Below are positions 6,644 to 14,688 of a stretch of DNA of 17,266 nt, in pieces. Source of the stretch: CAINVV01 sp964506325 (lineage in GTDB: Bacteria; Bacteroidota; Bacteroidia; Bacteroidales; Prolixibacteraceae); contig CAZDLO010000070.1 of the NCBI GenBank assembly GCA_964506325.1, forward strand, positions 1-17,266, written 5' to 3'. The notes beneath the pieces were generated by a model. It saw only the letters and a program-made list of their open reading frames with translations, made no database searches and was not told the origin of the DNA. The translations under genes were made by a program, and so were the position numbers. The stretch's first letter is position 1. Each line of letters begins with the position of its first letter.

Positions 6644-8179
6644 TTACTGAAGCTGAATCAAAACAACGGATTTAGAAGGGAGTACCGCTTCAACTTTTCC
6701 ATTGGAGAATTTGGCATTCTTGAAATCGACCATGGAAACCTCCTCCTTTTTACCAAAATCATTGCAGGAATTGATCTTTTCCGCAGTCACAATTTTGCCG
6801 GATATTTTTGTAGCTTTCAATCCCGGAATATCAAAACTCACTTCCTGTGATTTATTCGGATCCAGGTTGCACAATGTGATACTAACAACACCATCCTTCA
6901 CTGAGGCAGAGCAATTTATTGCATCAACCGACTGAAAATCAAAAGCATACTTACTACCCTGTATTTGAACCGGCAGCAACGTCGCATCCTGGTGTACCTT
7001 GTACATTTTAAATACATAATAGGTCGGTGTCAGTACCATCTCCTTTTCTTTGGTCAGAATCACAGATTGCAGCACATTGATCATCTGGGCAATGTTGCTC
7101 ATCCGTACCCTGTCACTGTGATTGTTAAAGATATTGAGGTTGATACCGGCAACCAGCGCGTCACGGAGCGTATTTTGCTGGAACAGGAATCCTGGATTTG
7201 TGCCCGGTTCAACGTCATACCAGCAGCCCCATTCATCGACAAGCAGTCCGACACGCTTTTTAGGATCGTACTGGTCCATAATGGCAGAGTGTTTTGTTAC
7301 CAGTTCCTCCATTTTCAGGGTCTTTAGGAGTGTCTGAAACCAGATGGCCTCATCGAAATTTGTGGCAGAACCCTTTTTCTGCCAATCCCTTGGAACAGTA
7401 TAGTAATGAATGGAAAGCCCGTTCATCATCTTTCCTGCCTCCCGCATTAGTACTTCGGTCCATTTGTAATCATCCGTATTGGCCCCGCTGGCAATCTTGT
7501 AGATACCGGGTCCGCGCATGAATGTTGCATATTGCCGGTAGAGGTCTGCATAATACTCGGGACGCATATTCCCGCCACAACCCCAGGTTTCGTTCCCTGC
7601 TGCCCAGTATTTTACGTTCCAGGGTTTTTCGCGGCCATTCTCCCTGCGCAATTTGGTCATCGGACTTTCATTGCTGCTTGTGGCATATTCCATCCATTCT
7701 GCAGCCTCCTGCACGGTACCGCTGCCTACATTGAGGTTGACATACGCATCGGCACCTATGAGTTCGCAGAAGTCAAGAAATTCATGCGTTCCAAAACTAT
7801 TGTCCTCCGTAACTCCACCCCAGTGGACATTGATAATAGAAGGCCTGCCTGACTTTGGACCAATGCCGTCTTTCCAGTGATAGGTATCGGCAAAACAGCC
7901 GCCGGGCCAGCGTACAAGCGGAACACTTAGGTCCTTGAGCGCAGTGACCACGTCCGAACGGAAACCCTTCTGGTTGGGAATCTCAGAATTTTCTCCCACA
8001 TAGATTCCCCCGTAAATGCAATGCCCCAGGTGTTCAGCAAAGTGTCCATAAATGGCTTTGTCAATCCTGGCTCCCGGTTGATCAGCATGAACCAGAATCC
8101 TGGATTGCGCCTTCCCGGCCAAGGATATCCCCAATAAAAGAATAAGTAAGGTCGTTTGCCTGCAAAGAAATTTTCTCAT
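6644..8179 (-). CDS. Secreted GH51 alpha-L-arabinofuranosidase
   Basis: A 511-residue glycoside hydrolase that removes terminal alpha-L-arabinofuranosyl groups from arabinoxylan, arabinan or their oligosaccharides. A signal peptide (residues 1-25, hydrophobic core LLILLLGISLAG, cleavage probably after GKAQ) indicates export, most likely to the periplasm. The GH51 barrel is clear: VRWPGGCFADTYHWKDGIGP near 90-108, the acid/base Glu197 in AAGNETWGCGGN, and the nucleophile Glu316 in LVDEWGCWYDVEPGTNPG. A C-terminal beta-sandwich (about 400-511) completes the family architecture and usual length. The gene diverges from the xylose regulator and is followed by a strong terminator. No arabinose isomerase or kinase is nearby. 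Its role is probably to debranch arabinoxylan so that xylose becomes available to the adjacent xyl operon; control from the shared intergenic region is inferred. Confidence 0.95.
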   Translation of the reverse strand: MRKFLCRQTTLLILLLGISLAGKAQSRILVHADQPGARIDKAIYGHFAEHLGHCIYGGIYVGENSEIPNQKGFRSDVVTALKDLSVPLVRWPGGCFADTYHWKDGIGPKSGRPSIINVHWGGVTEDNSFGTHEFLDFCELIGADAYVNLNVGSGTVQEAAEWMEYATSSNESPMTKLRRENGREKPWNVKYWAAGNETWGCGGNMRPEYYADLYRQYATFMRGPGIYKIASGANTDDYKWTEVLMREAGKMMNGLSIHYYTVPRDWQKKGSATNFDEAIWFQTLLKTLKMEELVTKHSAIMDQYDPKKRVGLLVDEWGCWYDVEPGTNPGFLFQQNTLRDALVAGINLNIFNNHSDRVRMSNIAQMINVLQSVILTKEKEMVLTPTYYVFKMYKVHQDATLLPVQIQGSKYAFDFQSVDAINCSASVKDGVVSITLCNLDPNKSQEVSFDIPGLKATKISGKIVTAEKINSCNDFGKKEEVSMVDFKNAKFSNGKVEAVLPSKSVVLIQLQ

Positions 8180-8400
8180 CAGTTTATAATTTTGATTTGT
8201 ATAGTCCCAACGGAAACGAAATTCTGCACAGCTAACCGAGAATCAGCGAAGCTAATACCCAAATATTCATTGTCAGCCGATGTGAAAAATGGTCTAACTG
8301 ATATTTCATGGCTTTAATATTTATTTCCTGATTATTTCAGCCAGAGCCCGGTCGCCGGGAAATCGCCAAGGCACTTTTGTTCTTTTGTCTGCCAGGTAAA

Positions 8401-8461
8401 ATTAGCATGTTTTATACCTTAAATAAAAGTATTAAATACTTTTATTAACATGTTTAATAAC
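8401..8461. repeat. Pair of near-identical 18-base direct repeats
   Basis: ATTAGCATGTTTTATACC (8401-8418) and ATTAACATGTTTAATAAC (8444-8461) agree at 15 of 18 positions. Their starts are 43 bases apart, about four helical turns. Each contains the core CATGTTT. They flank the 25-base palindrome at 8422-8446, and the second copy overlaps its last three bases. They are candidate binding sites for the adjacent regulator. Confidence 0.55.
8422..8446. promoter_or_regulatory. 25-base perfect palindrome, candidate operator
   Basis: AATAAAAGTATT (8422-8433), one central A, then AATACTTTTATT (8435-8446) form a perfect 12-bp inverted repeat. Its place midway between the divergent GH51 and xylose-regulator genes and its dyad symmetry suit a dimeric regulator of the GntR class. 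It is not followed by a T-run and precedes the coding start by about 150 bases, so a terminator is unlikely. Confidence 0.55.
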
Positions 8462-8470
8462 ATATTGTTA
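8458..8470. promoter_or_regulatory. Short inverted repeat TAACA-TAT-TGTTA, candidate operator
   Basis: Perfect 5-bp arms around a 3-base centre, next to the second direct repeat and 64 bases upstream of the regulator's -33 box. A short dyad of this kind is common by chance in AT-rich DNA; its clustering with the other repeats is the reason for listing it. Confidence 0.35.
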
Positions 8471-8533
8471 GGTAATGCGAGGAGCCAGTGGATTATCAGT
8501 CAAAATACATGCTGAACAACATAAATTTTAAAC

Positions 8534-8563
8534 TTTGAATTCGCCCTGAACCCTTTATATTTA
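8534..8563 (+). promoter_or_regulatory. Probable promoter of the xylose regulator/operon
   Basis: TTTG (8534-8537), an 18-base spacer and TATATTTA (8556-8563) match the Bacteroidota TTTG / TAnnTTTG promoter except for the last base of the -7 element. Transcription would start near 8570, giving a leader of about 30 bases before the ATG at 8599. Confidence 0.5.
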
Positions 8564-8598
8564 CAGAACGGATCAGAACAGTTAAGTCAGCTCCCAAA

Positions 8599-9594
8599 AT
8601 GCAGAAATTCAATTTCAAACCGAATTTAAACTCTGGCGTTTCCAAGGTTCAGCAGCTTGTTGATGCCCTGATCCGTTCCATCAATTTCAAAATGATGCGG
8701 GAAGGAGACCCCCTGCCCTCTGTCAACGACCTGATGAAAGAATCCGGATTGTCGCGCGACACTGTATTCAAAAGTTATCATGAGTTAAAGAGAAGAGGGA
8801 TCGTAGAAGCTATACCGAACAAGGGATATTTTGTCACCCGTTCCCTGAAACAGGTGTTTCTTTTCCTCGACACTTTCAAGGCTTACAAGGAAGTACTCTA
8901 CAATTCCTTCAAGCAGAACCTGCCCAAAAACACCCAGGTAGACATCAACTTCCACCATTATAATATTGACCTGTTCAAATCCATCATCCACAGCAGCAAC
9001 GGAAAGTTCAGCTCCTACATTATCATGAATTTCAACCACCCGGAGGTGCCCGAAATTACTGGTGAGATAGATCCGGATAAACTGCTGCTGATAGACTGGC
9101 CGATACACGCAGGCAAAGACCAGGCCAAAGTTTACCAGGATTTCGGAGAATCGGTTTACAGGTGCCTTACATCAGGCCTGCATTTGCTCAGAAGATACGA
9201 CGAGGTTGTCTGCATATACCCTGAATATACTTTTCATCCCTTCGAATCCGTGGAAAACGTTAACAGGTTCTGTCTTGACAACAGCCTCAACTTCAGCATA
9301 CTGTACAACATCGAAGACCTGGATATCCGGATTGGCAAGGTATACCTGGTTTTTGAGGATATCGACCTTGCGGCAGTCCTGGAACAGGCCAACCGCAAAA
9401 AATTCAAACTCAGGGAGGATTATGGCCTTCTCTCCTACAACGACACCCCCATGAAAAAATTTATTGCCAATGGCATATCGGTCATTTCAACTGATTTTAA
9501 ACTTATGGGAAAAAAGGCGGCTGAATTTGCAGCAGCCAATGAAAGGACAGAGTTCCTCGTACCAACAGAGCTAATTATACGTGAATCATTGTAA
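8599..9594 (+). CDS. GntR-type winged-helix regulator with LacI-like sugar-binding domain (probable xylose regulator)
   Basis: A 331-residue cytoplasmic transcription factor. The GntR winged helix covers about residues 15-82: LVDALIRSINF, then GDPLPSVNDLMKESGLSRDT with the recognition helix, and VFKSYHELKRRGIVEAIPN with the wing ending at GYFV. The rest resembles a periplasmic-binding-protein (LacI/Peripla_BP) effector domain rather than the FCD or UTRA domain of most GntR proteins. Its ending, GLLSYNDTPMKKFIANGISV and STDFKLMGKKAAEFA, is typical of LacI-type C-termini. This GntR-plus-LacI hybrid is common for sugar regulators in Bacteroidota. Being the first gene before xylB-xylA-xylE and divergent from the GH51 gene, it probably senses xylose, xylulose or a related pentose and controls both units. 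Ligand and sign of regulation are inferred. Confidence 0.88.
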   Translation: MQKFNFKPNLNSGVSKVQQLVDALIRSINFKMMREGDPLPSVNDLMKESGLSRDTVFKSYHELKRRGIVEAIPNKGYFVTRSLKQVFLFLDTFKAYKEVLYNSFKQNLPKNTQVDINFHHYNIDLFKSIIHSSNGKFSSYIIMNFNHPEVPEITGEIDPDKLLLIDWPIHAGKDQAKVYQDFGESVYRCLTSGLHLLRRYDEVVCIYPEYTFHPFESVENVNRFCLDNSLNFSILYNIEDLDIRIGKVYLVFEDIDLAAVLEQANRKKFKLREDYGLLSYNDTPMKKFIANGISVISTDFKLMGKKAAEFAAANERTEFLVPTELIIRESL

Positions 9595-9647
9595 AATATC
9601 ATACTATACCAGAACAGGTAAAACTTTAAACTTAAATCAGCAATATT

Positions 9648-11141
9648 ATGTACCTCCTTGGAGTAGACATTGGCAGTTCATCTGTCAAGGCATCACTGGT
9701 AGATGGTGCCACCGGAAATTGCGTGGCTTCGGCCTTTTACCCGAAACAGGAAATGGCAATTTCGGCGCTTCAGCCCGGCTGGGCGGAACAATCACCGGAG
9801 CTTTGGTGGGAAAACATGAAACTCTCCATCCGCGATGTCCTGGCATCCACCAAAACTGATCCAAAGAACATCGGTGCCATCGGAATCTCCTACCAGATGC
9901 ATGGACTGGTAGTTGTGGACAGGGACAGGAATGTGCTGCGGCCTTCCATCATCTGGTGCGACTCCAGGGCCGCAGTATACGGCAACAAAGCATTCCAGGA
10001 TTTGGGCGAGGAAGCCTGTCTTTCAAGCCTGCTGAATTCACCGGGAAATTTCACGGCCTCCAAATTAAAGTGGGTCAAAGAAAATGAACCTGAATTGTAC
10101 AGCCGCATTGACAAAATCATGCTTCCGGGAGATTACATCGCCATGAGGCTATCCGGCGATGTTAAGACAACCGCGAGCGGATTGTCGGAGGGTATCCTGT
10201 GGAACTTCCGGGAAAATACGGTAGCAGAAAAACTCATGGCTTATTATGGATTTGAACGATCCTTCCTACCGGAAATTGTATCCACATTTTCGGTGCAGGG
10301 GGTTGTCAACGCCCGGGCAGCTGCCGAACTGGGACTGGCAGAAGGCACAAAAATCAGTTACCGCGCAGGGGATCAGCCCAACAATGCCCTGTCTCTCAAT
10401 GTTTTGAACCCCGGGGAGATTGCAACTACAGCAGGAACTTCAGGGGTCGTCTATGGCGTGAGCGGCGAAGTAAAATATGATCCTCTCTCAAGGGTCAATA
10501 CTTTCGCACATGTCAATCACTCAGAGGCAGCTTCGCGTCTCGGGGTGCTGCTTTGCATCAACGGAACCGGGATTCTGAATTCCTGGCTGAACAAATATGC
10601 CGGCAACAAAGCGCTCTCCTACGAGGAGATGAACCGGAAAGCAGAATCAGTCTCCATCGGATCTGAAGGGCTGAGTATTCTGCCTTTCGGCAACGGGTCG
10701 GAAAGGGTGCTTCAGAACAGGAATATCGGTGCACAGATTTCCGGGTTGGGATTCAATACACACACCGACTCACACCTCTTCAGGGCTGCCCAGGAAGGAA
10801 TCGTATTCTCCTTTAAATACGGGATGGAAATCATGGAACATATTGGCATCCATGCCAGCGTCATCCGTGCAGGAAAGGCCAATATGTTCCTTAGCCCGGT
10901 TTTCAGGGAAACGCTTGCCGGGGTTTCCGGCGCAACGATCGAACTGTACGACACGGATGGGTCGGTTGGAGCTGCAAGGGGAGCCGGCGTGGGTTCCGGG
11001 TATTATTCGTCCTTTAAGGAGGCTTTCGCAAAGCTCCGGAGACTGGACACCGTTCATCCTGACAATTCGAAAGTGGCACAATACCAGGATGCCTACCAGA
11101 ACTGGAAGAGCCGGCTCGAAAAGCAACTCAGGGAGGATTGA
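9648..11141 (+). CDS. xylB: Xylulokinase
   Basis: Phosphorylates D-xylulose to xylulose 5-phosphate for the pentose phosphate pathway. It is a 497-residue FGGY-family kinase of the usual length. It shows the N-terminal phosphate-binding segment LGVDIGSSSVKASLVD (residues 4-19), the substrate-binding GWAEQSPELWW and SYQMHGLVVVDRD, WCDSRAA, and the catalytic base Asp242 in YRAGDQPNNALS. ATTAGTSGVVYG completes the second ATPase-fold phosphate loop. It lies 53 bases after the regulator and about 100 bases before xylA on the same strand, with no terminator in the first gap, so it is probably cotranscribed with the regulator. No Shine-Dalgarno sequence is visible. Confidence 0.96.
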   Translation: MYLLGVDIGSSSVKASLVDGATGNCVASAFYPKQEMAISALQPGWAEQSPELWWENMKLSIRDVLASTKTDPKNIGAIGISYQMHGLVVVDRDRNVLRPSIIWCDSRAAVYGNKAFQDLGEEACLSSLLNSPGNFTASKLKWVKENEPELYSRIDKIMLPGDYIAMRLSGDVKTTASGLSEGILWNFRENTVAEKLMAYYGFERSFLPEIVSTFSVQGVVNARAAAELGLAEGTKISYRAGDQPNNALSLNVLNPGEIATTAGTSGVVYGVSGEVKYDPLSRVNTFAHVNHSEAASRLGVLLCINGTGILNSWLNKYAGNKALSYEEMNRKAESVSIGSEGLSILPFGNGSERVLQNRNIGAQISGLGFNTHTDSHLFRAAQEGIVFSFKYGMEIMEHIGIHASVIRAGKANMFLSPVFRETLAGVSGATIELYDTDGSVGAARGAGVGSGYYSSFKEAFAKLRRLDTVHPDNSKVAQYQDAYQNWKSRLEKQLRED

Positions 11142-11176
11142 TTCAACCGCTCCCGGAAGCATCCGGTAATTGAATC
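11140..11176 (+). other. Inverted repeat in the xylB-xylA intergenic gap
   Basis: An outer 7-bp arm pair GATTCAA (11140-11146) and TTGAATC (11170-11176) encloses an inner CCGG / CCGG pair (11153-11156, 11163-11166) around AAGCAT. It overlaps the xylB stop codon and has no T-run after it, so it is not a convincing terminator. It might act in mRNA processing or stability between xylB and xylA. Confidence 0.35.
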
Positions 11177-11243
11177 CACAAAATAATCAGCAAATTATCT
11201 TCAGACATACCAACATAAATATTCATTTTTTAAAATCAACAAC

Positions 11244-12572
11244 ATGACAGTATTTAAAGGTAACAAAGAGTACTTTCCAGGCATAGACCAGATTAAGTAC
11301 GAAGGTCCGCAATCAAAGAATCCGCTGGCTTTCAAATATTATGACGCCAACAGGGTTGTACTGGGTAAAACCATGAAAGAATATTTCCGTTTCGCGATTG
11401 CCTACTGGCACACTTTCTGCGGTGATGGAGGCGATCCTTTTGGTCCGGGTACACAAATCTTCCCCTGGGTTGGGTCTTCCGACAAGATGACTGCCGCCAA
11501 AGAACGAATGGACGCGGCATTTGAATTCATCAGCAAGATTGGGGCCCCATTCTATTGCTTCCACGATACCGACGTTGTTGGGGATGGAACTGTATTTGAA
11601 ATAGAGAAAAGACTGGCAAACATGATTGATTTTGCCAAAGAACGCCAGAATGCAACCGGAATACAGCTTCTTTGGGGTACTGCCAATGTATTTTCAAACC
11701 CCAGGTACATGAACGGGGCCTCCACCAACCCTGATTTTAATGTCCTGGCGAATGCTGCAGTACAGGTTAAAAACGCCATGGAAACCACCATCGCACTGGG
11801 TGGAAGCAACTACGTCTTCTGGGGCGGACGCGAAGGATACATGAGCCTGCACAATACGGATACCAAACGGGAACTGGATCATATGGGTAAATTCCTGACA
11901 GCCGCCCGCGACCATGCCAGGAAACTGGGCTTCAAGGGAACCTTCCTGATCGAGCCTAAACCCATGGAACCAATGAAACACCAGTATGATTTCGACACAC
12001 AGACTGTAATTGGATTCCTGAAATCACACGGGCTGGAAAAAGACTTCAAACTGAACATTGAGGTTAACCATGCCACTTTAGCCGGACATACTTTTGCCCA
12101 CGAACTGAGGTTCGCAAGAGACAACGGCATGCTTGGTTCTATTGATGCCAACAAGGGAGACTACCAGAACGGATGGGACACCGATGAATTCCCGACCAAC
12201 ATCTATGAGGTCACCGAAGCAATGCTCGAAATTATCCAGGCAGGCGGTTTCACAACGGGAGGTGTCAATTTTGACGCCAAAACCCGCCGTAACTCAACTG
12301 ACCTTGAGGATATATTTATTGCTCATGTGAGCGGAATGGATGTCTTTGCCCGATCGCTGGTAATAGCTGACCAACTCTTGAAAGATTCTGATTATCTGAA
12401 ATTGAGATCCAATCGCTATGCCTCCTATGACAATGGCAAGGGAGCCGAATTCGAAGCCGGTAAACTGGATCTTACTGCCCTTTACAATGTTGCCAGGGAA
12501 AACGGTGAACCAAAACTGGTAAGTGGAAAGCAGGAAATGCTGGAACAACTGATCAACTGTTACATCTGGTAA
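11244..12572 (+). CDS. xylA: Xylose isomerase
   Basis: Interconverts D-xylose and D-xylulose (and glucose/fructose less well) using two divalent metal ions, in the cytoplasm. The 442-residue length is that of the class II enzymes. All the active-site residues known from the family can be placed: His107 and Asp110 in YCFHDTDVVGDG, Glu237 and Lys239 in LIEPKPMEPMKHQYDF, Glu273 and His276 in NIEVNHATLAGH, Asp301, Asp312 and Asp314 in SIDANKGDYQNGWDTD, and Asp344 in VNFDAKTRR. The sequence VFWGGREGYMSLHNTD is the first signature of the family. It follows xylB after about 100 bases, and its TAA stop overlaps the xylE ATG by one base (TAATG), which indicates translational coupling to the transporter. 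Confidence 0.98.
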   Translation: MTVFKGNKEYFPGIDQIKYEGPQSKNPLAFKYYDANRVVLGKTMKEYFRFAIAYWHTFCGDGGDPFGPGTQIFPWVGSSDKMTAAKERMDAAFEFISKIGAPFYCFHDTDVVGDGTVFEIEKRLANMIDFAKERQNATGIQLLWGTANVFSNPRYMNGASTNPDFNVLANAAVQVKNAMETTIALGGSNYVFWGGREGYMSLHNTDTKRELDHMGKFLTAARDHARKLGFKGTFLIEPKPMEPMKHQYDFDTQTVIGFLKSHGLEKDFKLNIEVNHATLAGHTFAHELRFARDNGMLGSIDANKGDYQNGWDTDEFPTNIYEVTEAMLEIIQAGGFTTGGVNFDAKTRRNSTDLEDIFIAHVSGMDVFARSLVIADQLLKDSDYLKLRSNRYASYDNGKGAEFEAGKLDLTALYNVARENGEPKLVSGKQEMLEQLINCYIW

Positions 12573-13957
12573 TGAAGGATCGAAACCTGGCTTACATCAT
12601 GGGGATTACCCTGGTGGCAACACTGGGGGGACTCCTTTTTGGCTATGACACAGCGGTAATATCAGGGGCCGAAAAATCTGTGCAGGCTTACCTGATTACA
12701 AGTCTCGGACTCGGGTCCCTGGCTCACGGGGCGACCATCTCAAGTGCTTTGATTGGTTGTATTATCGGTGGTATGACCTCAGGATTACTCGCGTCTGGAA
12801 TAGGAAGAAAGAAGTCTCTGATGCTGGCAGCTATTTTATTTTTCATCTCAGCATTAGGTTCAGGGTTTCCGGAGTTTTTATTCTTCCATCGTGGAGAACC
12901 TACAATGGGATTGTTATTAATGTTTAATTTTTATCGGATTATTGGAGGTATAGGTGTTGGAATAGCATCAGCAATTTGCCCGATGTATATCGGGGAAGTG
13001 GCGCCTGCTGACATCAGAGGCCGGCTTGTCTCTATCAACCAGTTCGCCATCATTTTTGGAATGCTTGTTGTTTATTTTGTCAATTATGGCATTGCCAGTG
13101 GGCAAAGTATAGACTTCGTCAATGAGACCGGGTGGAGATGGATGTTTGCTTCCGAAGCGTTGCCGGCAGGCATTTTTGGCATCTTGCTTTTCTTTGTCCC
13201 TGAAACACCACGCTACCTGGCACTTAAAAACCATGAAAACAAAGCGCTTCAGATACTGACCCGGATAAATGGTGCTCAGCAGGCCAAACTCATTATGGCC
13301 GATATAAAAATATCTGTAGAGGCAGCCTCTGAAAAACTATTTGCCTTTGGGAAGACTGTTATTGTAATTGGAATTCTCCTTTCTGTTTTTCAACAATTTG
13401 TAGGTATTAATGTGGCTCTCTATTACGCCCCCCGGATTTTTGAAAGCATGGGGGCTGGGAAAGATGCATCCATGCTGCAAACTGTTGTAATGGGACTGGT
13501 GAATGTCTTATTTACTTTAGTAGCCATTGCTACTGTGGATAAATACGGAAGGAAGCCATTGCTTATGATTGGTTCGATAGGCATGGCAGTGGGAATGCTG
13601 GCAATAGGGGTTCTTTCATTTATGAAGGTCATTGGTATTAGCACCCTTGTTTTCATCATTATCTACACAGCCTCATTCATGATGTCCTGGGGACCAATAT
13701 GCTGGGTGCTTATTGCGGAGATCTTTCCAAACAAGATAAGAGGACAGGCCATCGCAATCGCTGTGGCATCCCAATGGGCCGCAAATTATTTTATTTCCTC
13801 AACATATCCTGCTATGATGGAATTCAGCGGTGGCGTGACCTATTGCTTTTACGGGGCCATGAGCCTGCTTTCCTTCATCTTTGTCTGGAAAATGGTTCCG
13901 GAGACAAAGGGGAAAACCCTTGAGGCAATGGAAGGGCTCTGGCTCCGGAAAAAATAA
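12572..13957 (+). CDS. xylE: D-xylose:proton symporter (MFS sugar porter)
   Basis: A 461-residue inner-membrane protein with 12 predicted helices that imports xylose with a proton. The sugar-porter signatures are present: GGLLFGYDTAVISG in helix 1 with proton-coupling Asp26, GRKKSL, RIIGGIGVGIAS, PMYIGEVAPADIRGRLVS, PETPRYL after helix 6, DKYGRKPLL and PETKGKTLEAM at the end. Residues matching the xylose-contacting or gating set of E. coli XylE are conserved: Gln157, Gln274-Gln275 (FQQFVGIN), Trp378, Glu383, Arg390 and Gln401-Trp402 (ASQWAAN). This supports xylose over glucose facilitation. It is the last gene of the operon, overlapping xylA by one base and followed by a terminator. A proton-driven porter rather than an ABC importer is the usual choice for xylose in this phylum. 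Confidence 0.94.
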   Translation: MKDRNLAYIMGITLVATLGGLLFGYDTAVISGAEKSVQAYLITSLGLGSLAHGATISSALIGCIIGGMTSGLLASGIGRKKSLMLAAILFFISALGSGFPEFLFFHRGEPTMGLLLMFNFYRIIGGIGVGIASAICPMYIGEVAPADIRGRLVSINQFAIIFGMLVVYFVNYGIASGQSIDFVNETGWRWMFASEALPAGIFGILLFFVPETPRYLALKNHENKALQILTRINGAQQAKLIMADIKISVEAASEKLFAFGKTVIVIGILLSVFQQFVGINVALYYAPRIFESMGAGKDASMLQTVVMGLVNVLFTLVAIATVDKYGRKPLLMIGSIGMAVGMLAIGVLSFMKVIGISTLVFIIIYTASFMMSWGPICWVLIAEIFPNKIRGQAIAIAVASQWAANYFISSTYPAMMEFSGGVTYCFYGAMSLLSFIFVWKMVPETKGKTLEAMEGLWLRKK

Positions 13958-13977
13958 GAACCTGTTTTGCAAAGCAT

Positions 13978-14011
13978 AAAAAGGGAGTGGAGATATGTCA
14001 CTCCCTTTTTT
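13978..14011 (+). terminator. Intrinsic terminator, probably bidirectional, after xylE
   Basis: A perfect 12-bp stem (AAAAAGGGAGTG 13978-13989 with CACTCCCTTTTT 13999-14010) has a 9-base loop and six T at the end of the right arm, 20 bases after the xylE stop. The matching A-run on the left side would also serve the convergent VOC gene, which ends at 14024. Confidence 0.9.
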
Positions 14012-14023
14012 GCGATCTGTCAG

Positions 14024-14407
14024 CTACTTATTCGAATGTAACGCAACTCTGTTGCCTTCAGTATCCAGGAAAAATGCCATATATCCAACACTCTCATTCA
14101 CAAAAGTCTTTGACATAACAACCTTTCCTCCTGCCCTTTCAACTTTGGCAAGAGGAATTTCAAGATCAGGATTTCCATTCAGGTAAACCGTCACGCCCTC
14201 CTGGCTTGGAACATGCATTTCGCTTTGCGCCAAGGCTCCTGAGACTTTCCCGTTCATATCGTCTGCAATAAATGAAGCCATTTTCAGACCTTCCATTTCA
14301 AGGTAATTCATTTTGATGTCGAAAATTTCCTCGTAGAACTTCATGGCCCTGTCCATATCAACAACGGGGATTTCAAACCAGTTCAGCGCATTCTCAGATG
14401 TCTTCAT
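14024..14407 (-). CDS. Small VOC-fold protein (glyoxalase/bleomycin-resistance superfamily)
   Basis: A 127-residue protein with two beta-alpha-beta-beta-beta units of the vicinal oxygen chelate fold: WFEIPVVDMDRAMKFYEEIF at residues 10-29, and PLAKVERAGGKVVMSKTFV followed by GYMAFFLDTEGNRVALHS in the second half. It resembles the COG3324 group of uncharacterised VOC proteins. In metal-dependent relatives the first strand carries a metal-binding His where this protein has Trp10, and the C-terminal strand lacks an obvious Glu ligand, so metal-dependent catalysis is doubtful. No signal peptide is present, so it is cytoplasmic. It is transcribed alone and convergent with the xyl operon. The function is unknown. 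Confidence 0.85.
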   Translation of the reverse strand: MKTSENALNWFEIPVVDMDRAMKFYEEIFDIKMNYLEMEGLKMASFIADDMNGKVSGALAQSEMHVPSQEGVTVYLNGNPDLEIPLAKVERAGGKVVMSKTFVNESVGYMAFFLDTEGNRVALHSNK

Positions 14408-14522
14408 ATCGTTATCTTTTATATGGTTAATATGTCATATTTAAACGAAAATTATTTCATTATGTTTATCACAAAGGAAGATAGATTGTGAAAATCTAAC
14501 AGAAACCGAAATCCTTATCTGG

Positions 14523-14553
14523 TTTGTTTTTATCGATGATTGTTGTACTTTTG
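14523..14553 (+). promoter_or_regulatory. Bacteroidota-type promoter of the CBS/NRAMP operon
   Basis: TTTG (14523-14526), a 19-base spacer and TACTTTTG (14546-14553) match the TTTG / TAnnTTTG consensus at every defined base and with standard spacing. Transcription should start near 14560, leaving a leader of about 130 bases. Confidence 0.7.
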
Positions 14554-14559
14554 CCACTG

Positions 14560-14688
14560 CTGAAAACAGAAACCATTAATATGGAAGAAGGCTCGAGTAG
14601 AAACAAAATATTTATCCTGATGTAGTCAGGACGTTCGGCCTTTATCCGATCTCCTGCGCTAAATCTACCAAAAGCAAAGGAGGCTTGC
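14560..14688 (+). promoter_or_regulatory. Structured mRNA leader with hairpins and a possible 14-codon upstream ORF
   Basis: Three elements stand out. A perfect hairpin TCCTGA-TGTAG-TCAGGA lies at 14615-14631. A second hairpin pairs 14650-14660 with 14673-14683 (six pairs including one G-U, a 2x2 internal loop and three pairs) and buries the Shine-Dalgarno AAAGGAGG at 14676-14683. A short reading frame from ATG 14581 to TAG 14625 (MEEGSSRNKIFILM) stops in the loop of the first hairpin. An AAGGC / GCCTT pair (14588-14592, 14638-14642) could enclose the first hairpin. The sequence does not resemble a known Mg riboswitch (M-box) that I can recognise. The regulatory role is inferred. Confidence 0.4.

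Larger units (their letters stand above)
8180..8598. other. Divergent regulatory region between GH51 gene and xylose regulator
   Basis: A 419-base AT-rich non-coding region with no supportable ORF. It holds the probable regulator promoter (8534-8563) and a cluster of inverted and direct repeats (8401-8470). It also has a short GC-rich hairpin (8347-8359, CCCGG TCG CCGGG). A weak minus-strand -7 candidate, AATATTTG (8267 down to 8260), lies about 80 bases before the GH51 start. No riboswitch or RNA gene was recognised. Confidence 0.6.

Noticed and set aside
7532..7852. Several plus-strand frames opposite the GH51 gene
   Set aside because: Antisense to the catalytic barrel of a well-conserved enzyme; no protein features.
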